From positions 1 through 7,162 of the forward strand of contig JASLFF010000053.1 of assembly GCA_030150795.1 (NCBI GenBank): 7,162 nucleotides of DNA, given 5' to 3'. This stretch comes from Terriglobales bacterium. GTDB taxonomy: Bacteria > Acidobacteriota > Terriglobia > Terriglobales > Gp1-AA117. A model generated the notes under the pieces. That model made no database searches, was not told where the DNA came from, and saw nothing but the letters and a program-made list of their open reading frames with translations. Numbering within the stretch: the first letter of the stretch is position 1; every line of letters starts with the position of its first letter. Below are positions 6,120 to 7,162 of the stretch, one piece after another. The position numbers and the translations under genes were made by a program.

Positions 6120-6165
6120 AAATGCCTGTGGGGACTGACGAATGTCCTACAGGCATTTACTTTTT
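6120..6165 (+). terminator. Intrinsic (Rho-independent) terminator of the aminotransferase
   Basis: AAATGCCTGT (6120-6129) pairs perfectly with ACAGGCATTT (6149-6158). The stem extends inward through GGGGAC/GTCCT with a wobble and a bulge, leaving the loop TGACGAAT. The 3' arm runs into T-rich sequence TTTACTTTTT (6156-6165). A-rich sequence before the stem could also give weaker termination from the other side. It lies 43 nt after the aminotransferase stop. Confidence 0.88.
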
Positions 6166-6178
6166 GCCTCACTATACC

Positions 6179-6207
6179 TTGGCCCAAGCAAGAATCTTCG
6201 GTACGAT
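6179..6207 (+). promoter_or_regulatory. Candidate sigma-70 promoter for yraN
   Basis: TTGGCC (6179-6184) and TACGAT (6202-6207) each match 4 of 6 consensus bases and are separated by exactly 17 nt. The start site would fall near 6214, inside repeat copy C, leaving a leader of about 53 nt before the yraN ATG. A new promoter is expected here because a strong terminator lies just upstream. Confidence 0.42.
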
Positions 6208-6234
6208 AGTGATCCCTCGCTGCGCTTCGGGATT
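6204..6234 (-). repeat. Dispersed repeat, copy C (right arm of inverted pair)
   Basis: On the minus strand the core is TCCCGAAGCGCAGCGAGGGA (6213-6232), identical to copy A over 20 bases and flanked by AA on its 5' side. It is the inverted partner of copy B, and the arm continues to CGATAG at 6204-6209. The right end is 32 nt before the yraN ATG, and the arm overlaps the proposed yraN -10 box. Confidence 0.75.
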
Positions 6235-6266
6235 CCAGAAGAAGCTTTTGCGCGAGACTTCAGAAA

Positions 6267-6710
6267 ATGTCCGGCACGCTAACCCGTCTAACACTTCGTG
6301 CTCTCGATTCCTTTGCCCGGTTGCTGCCGCGCAAAGATTCCGGCCCGCAGCATCTCCACACTGGACGCCGCGGTGAAGAAGCCGCATACTTTCATCTTCG
6401 CAAACATGGCTACGTGATCATCGCGCGCAACTATCGCAGCCCGCGCAGCCGCAGTGAGCTTGACTTGGTGGGCTGGGACGGCGCGACACTCTGTTTTATT
6501 GAAGTGAAGACTCGCACCACGCGCAATATCATGCCCGCAGAATTCGCTGTGGACGCGGAGAAGCAGCGCGATCTCTCGCACGTGGCCCGTGAGTTTCTGC
6601 GCAAGGTCAAGAAAGACGCGCCATTCCGCTTCGATATTGTGAGCGTTTATTTTGAGCCAGGACTTGCTCCGGATATTGAGCTGTTCAGAGACGCGTTTCC
6701 GATCGCGTAG
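6267..6710 (+). CDS. yraN: YraN, UPF0102 family (endonuclease-like fold)
   Basis: A 147-aa member of the UPF0102/YraN family, widely conserved small soluble proteins with a restriction-endonuclease-like (PD-(D/E)XK) core and no settled cellular role. Seen here: GRRGEEAAYFHLRKHGY (33-49) with Glu37; ARNYRSPRSRSELDLV (53-68) with Glu64 and Asp66; and LCFIEVKTRT (75-84) with Glu79 and Lys81, the expected metal-binding and catalytic positions. The family's usual GEID reads SELD here. The first 30 residues are an extension before the conserved GxxGE motif and contain no domain I recognise. The ATG at 6267 has no strong ribosome-binding site, and an internal start nearer residue 33 cannot be excluded. 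The gene stands alone between a terminator and the convergent pgsA, with a 25-nt gap. Confidence 0.9.
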   Translation: MSGTLTRLTLRALDSFARLLPRKDSGPQHLHTGRRGEEAAYFHLRKHGYVIIARNYRSPRSRSELDLVGWDGATLCFIEVKTRTTRNIMPAEFAVDAEKQRDLSHVAREFLRKVKKDAPFRFDIVSVYFEPGLAPDIELFRDAFPIA

Positions 6711-6735
6711 AGTCTATGGCCGTCACCGACAAGAA

Positions 6736-7162
6736 CTATTCATGTTCCGCCTTGCTCCCCGCAGAGCGCAGGTCCAACGCCAGACGCAATACGTAATGCA
6801 CGCCCGAAATGGTGGTCAGCGCTACCGTGGCATAAATACTCCAACGCTTTCCCAGTCGGGCCCAGTTTGAAAAATTGATCTGGTAGATGAGCGCCAGTGG
6901 CACGCTCAAAATCTGCACCGCGGTATTGGCCTTGCCGAACCAGCTCGGGCGAAAGACCCTCATCGTTCCGGTAGCATAGAGCAACGTGCAGATAATCAGG
7001 ATGATAATGTCACGGCTGAATACCAGGATCGTGACCGGCCAGCGAATAATGTGAGCTATTGAAAGCATCAGGAACATGGTGCTCAGCAAAAGCTTGTCGG
7101 CAATCGGATCAAGATATTGGCCCAGAGTGGTTTTCTGCTGCAACACACGCGCCAGCAGGCCG
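6736..7162 (-). CDS. pgsA: CDP-diacylglycerol-glycerol-3-phosphate 3-phosphatidyltransferase-like protein, C-terminal part (N-terminus off window)
   Basis: An inner-membrane enzyme that joins CDP-diacylglycerol to glycerol-3-phosphate, the committed step to phosphatidylglycerol and cardiolipin. The window holds 141 codons of about 180-200, and the frame runs off the right edge. The CDP-alcohol phosphatidyltransferase motif (D-G-x2-A-R-x8-G-x3-D-x3-D) is present as GLLAR, eight residues, then GQYLDPIAD. Its first Asp lies just outside, and the single leftover base C at 7162 fits the third base of GAC. Hydrophobic segments follow (around LLLSTMFLMLSIAHII, VTILVFSRDIIILIICTLLY, TAVQILSVPLALIYQ and a last one near the C-terminus), with SWFGKANTAVQI typical of PgsA. 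The GTG at 7144-7146 is internal, not a start. Another CDP-alcohol transferase, such as a cardiolipin-synthase type, cannot be excluded. Confidence 0.85.
   Translation of the reverse strand, partial: GLLARVLQQKTTLGQYLDPIADKLLLSTMFLMLSIAHIIRWPVTILVFSRDIIILIICTLLYATGTMRVFRPSWFGKANTAVQILSVPLALIYQINFSNWARLGKRWSIYATVALTTISGVHYVLRLALDLRSAGSKAEHE

Noticed and set aside
5216..6187. A 323-codon open frame on the minus strand
   Set aside because: It is antisense to the aminotransferase, which has every catalytic motif of its family. The antisense translation shows no known domain. Long shadow frames are normal in GC-rich coding DNA.
1..7162. Defence system, prophage, integrase or transposase genes
   Set aside because: All long frames that look real belong to known housekeeping or metabolic families, and no such gene was found on either strand.

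Overview
The window holds ordinary bacterial housekeeping and metabolic genes. There is no phage, insertion sequence, CRISPR array, tRNA or rRNA. Base composition is moderately GC-rich. The gene content and a small dispersed repeat (core TCCCGAAGCGCAGCGAGGGA) make me suspect a soil-type Acidobacteriota (Acidobacteriales/Koribacter-like); this is inference from recall, not a database result.

Layout, left to right: the C-terminal part of a cysteine desulfurase (iscS/nifS, + strand, cut by the left edge); a 156-bp convergent gap bracketed by two inverted copies of the dispersed repeat; galT, galactose-1-phosphate uridylyltransferase (-); an 86-bp divergent promoter region; cysS, cysteinyl-tRNA synthetase (+); a convergent gap almost completely filled by two inverted arrays of the octamer CAATTACC; a ten-helix EamA/DMT-family transporter (-); a 386-bp divergent region with a TATAAT box, an inverted repeat and a 47-codon small ORF; a class-III PLP aminotransferase of the GabT/ornithine type (+); a gap with a clear intrinsic terminator between two inverted copies of the dispersed repeat; yraN (UPF0102, +); and the C-terminal part of a pgsA-like CDP-alcohol phosphatidyltransferase (-), cut by the right edge.

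The genes do not form one pathway. Strands alternate so often that most genes are probably transcribed singly. IscS and CysS both use cysteine (sulfur donor and tRNA charging), but they are separated by galT on the other strand, so no operon is implied.

The least ordinary parts are intergenic. Three of the four gene ends lying wholly inside gaps of more than 100 bp carry inverted repeat elements pressed against stop codons. The galT and cysS starts each lie exactly 6 nt after a -10-like hexamer, the geometry of leaderless mRNAs. A small ORF with a good ribosome-binding site precedes the aminotransferase. I see no convincing new defence or mobile system here.
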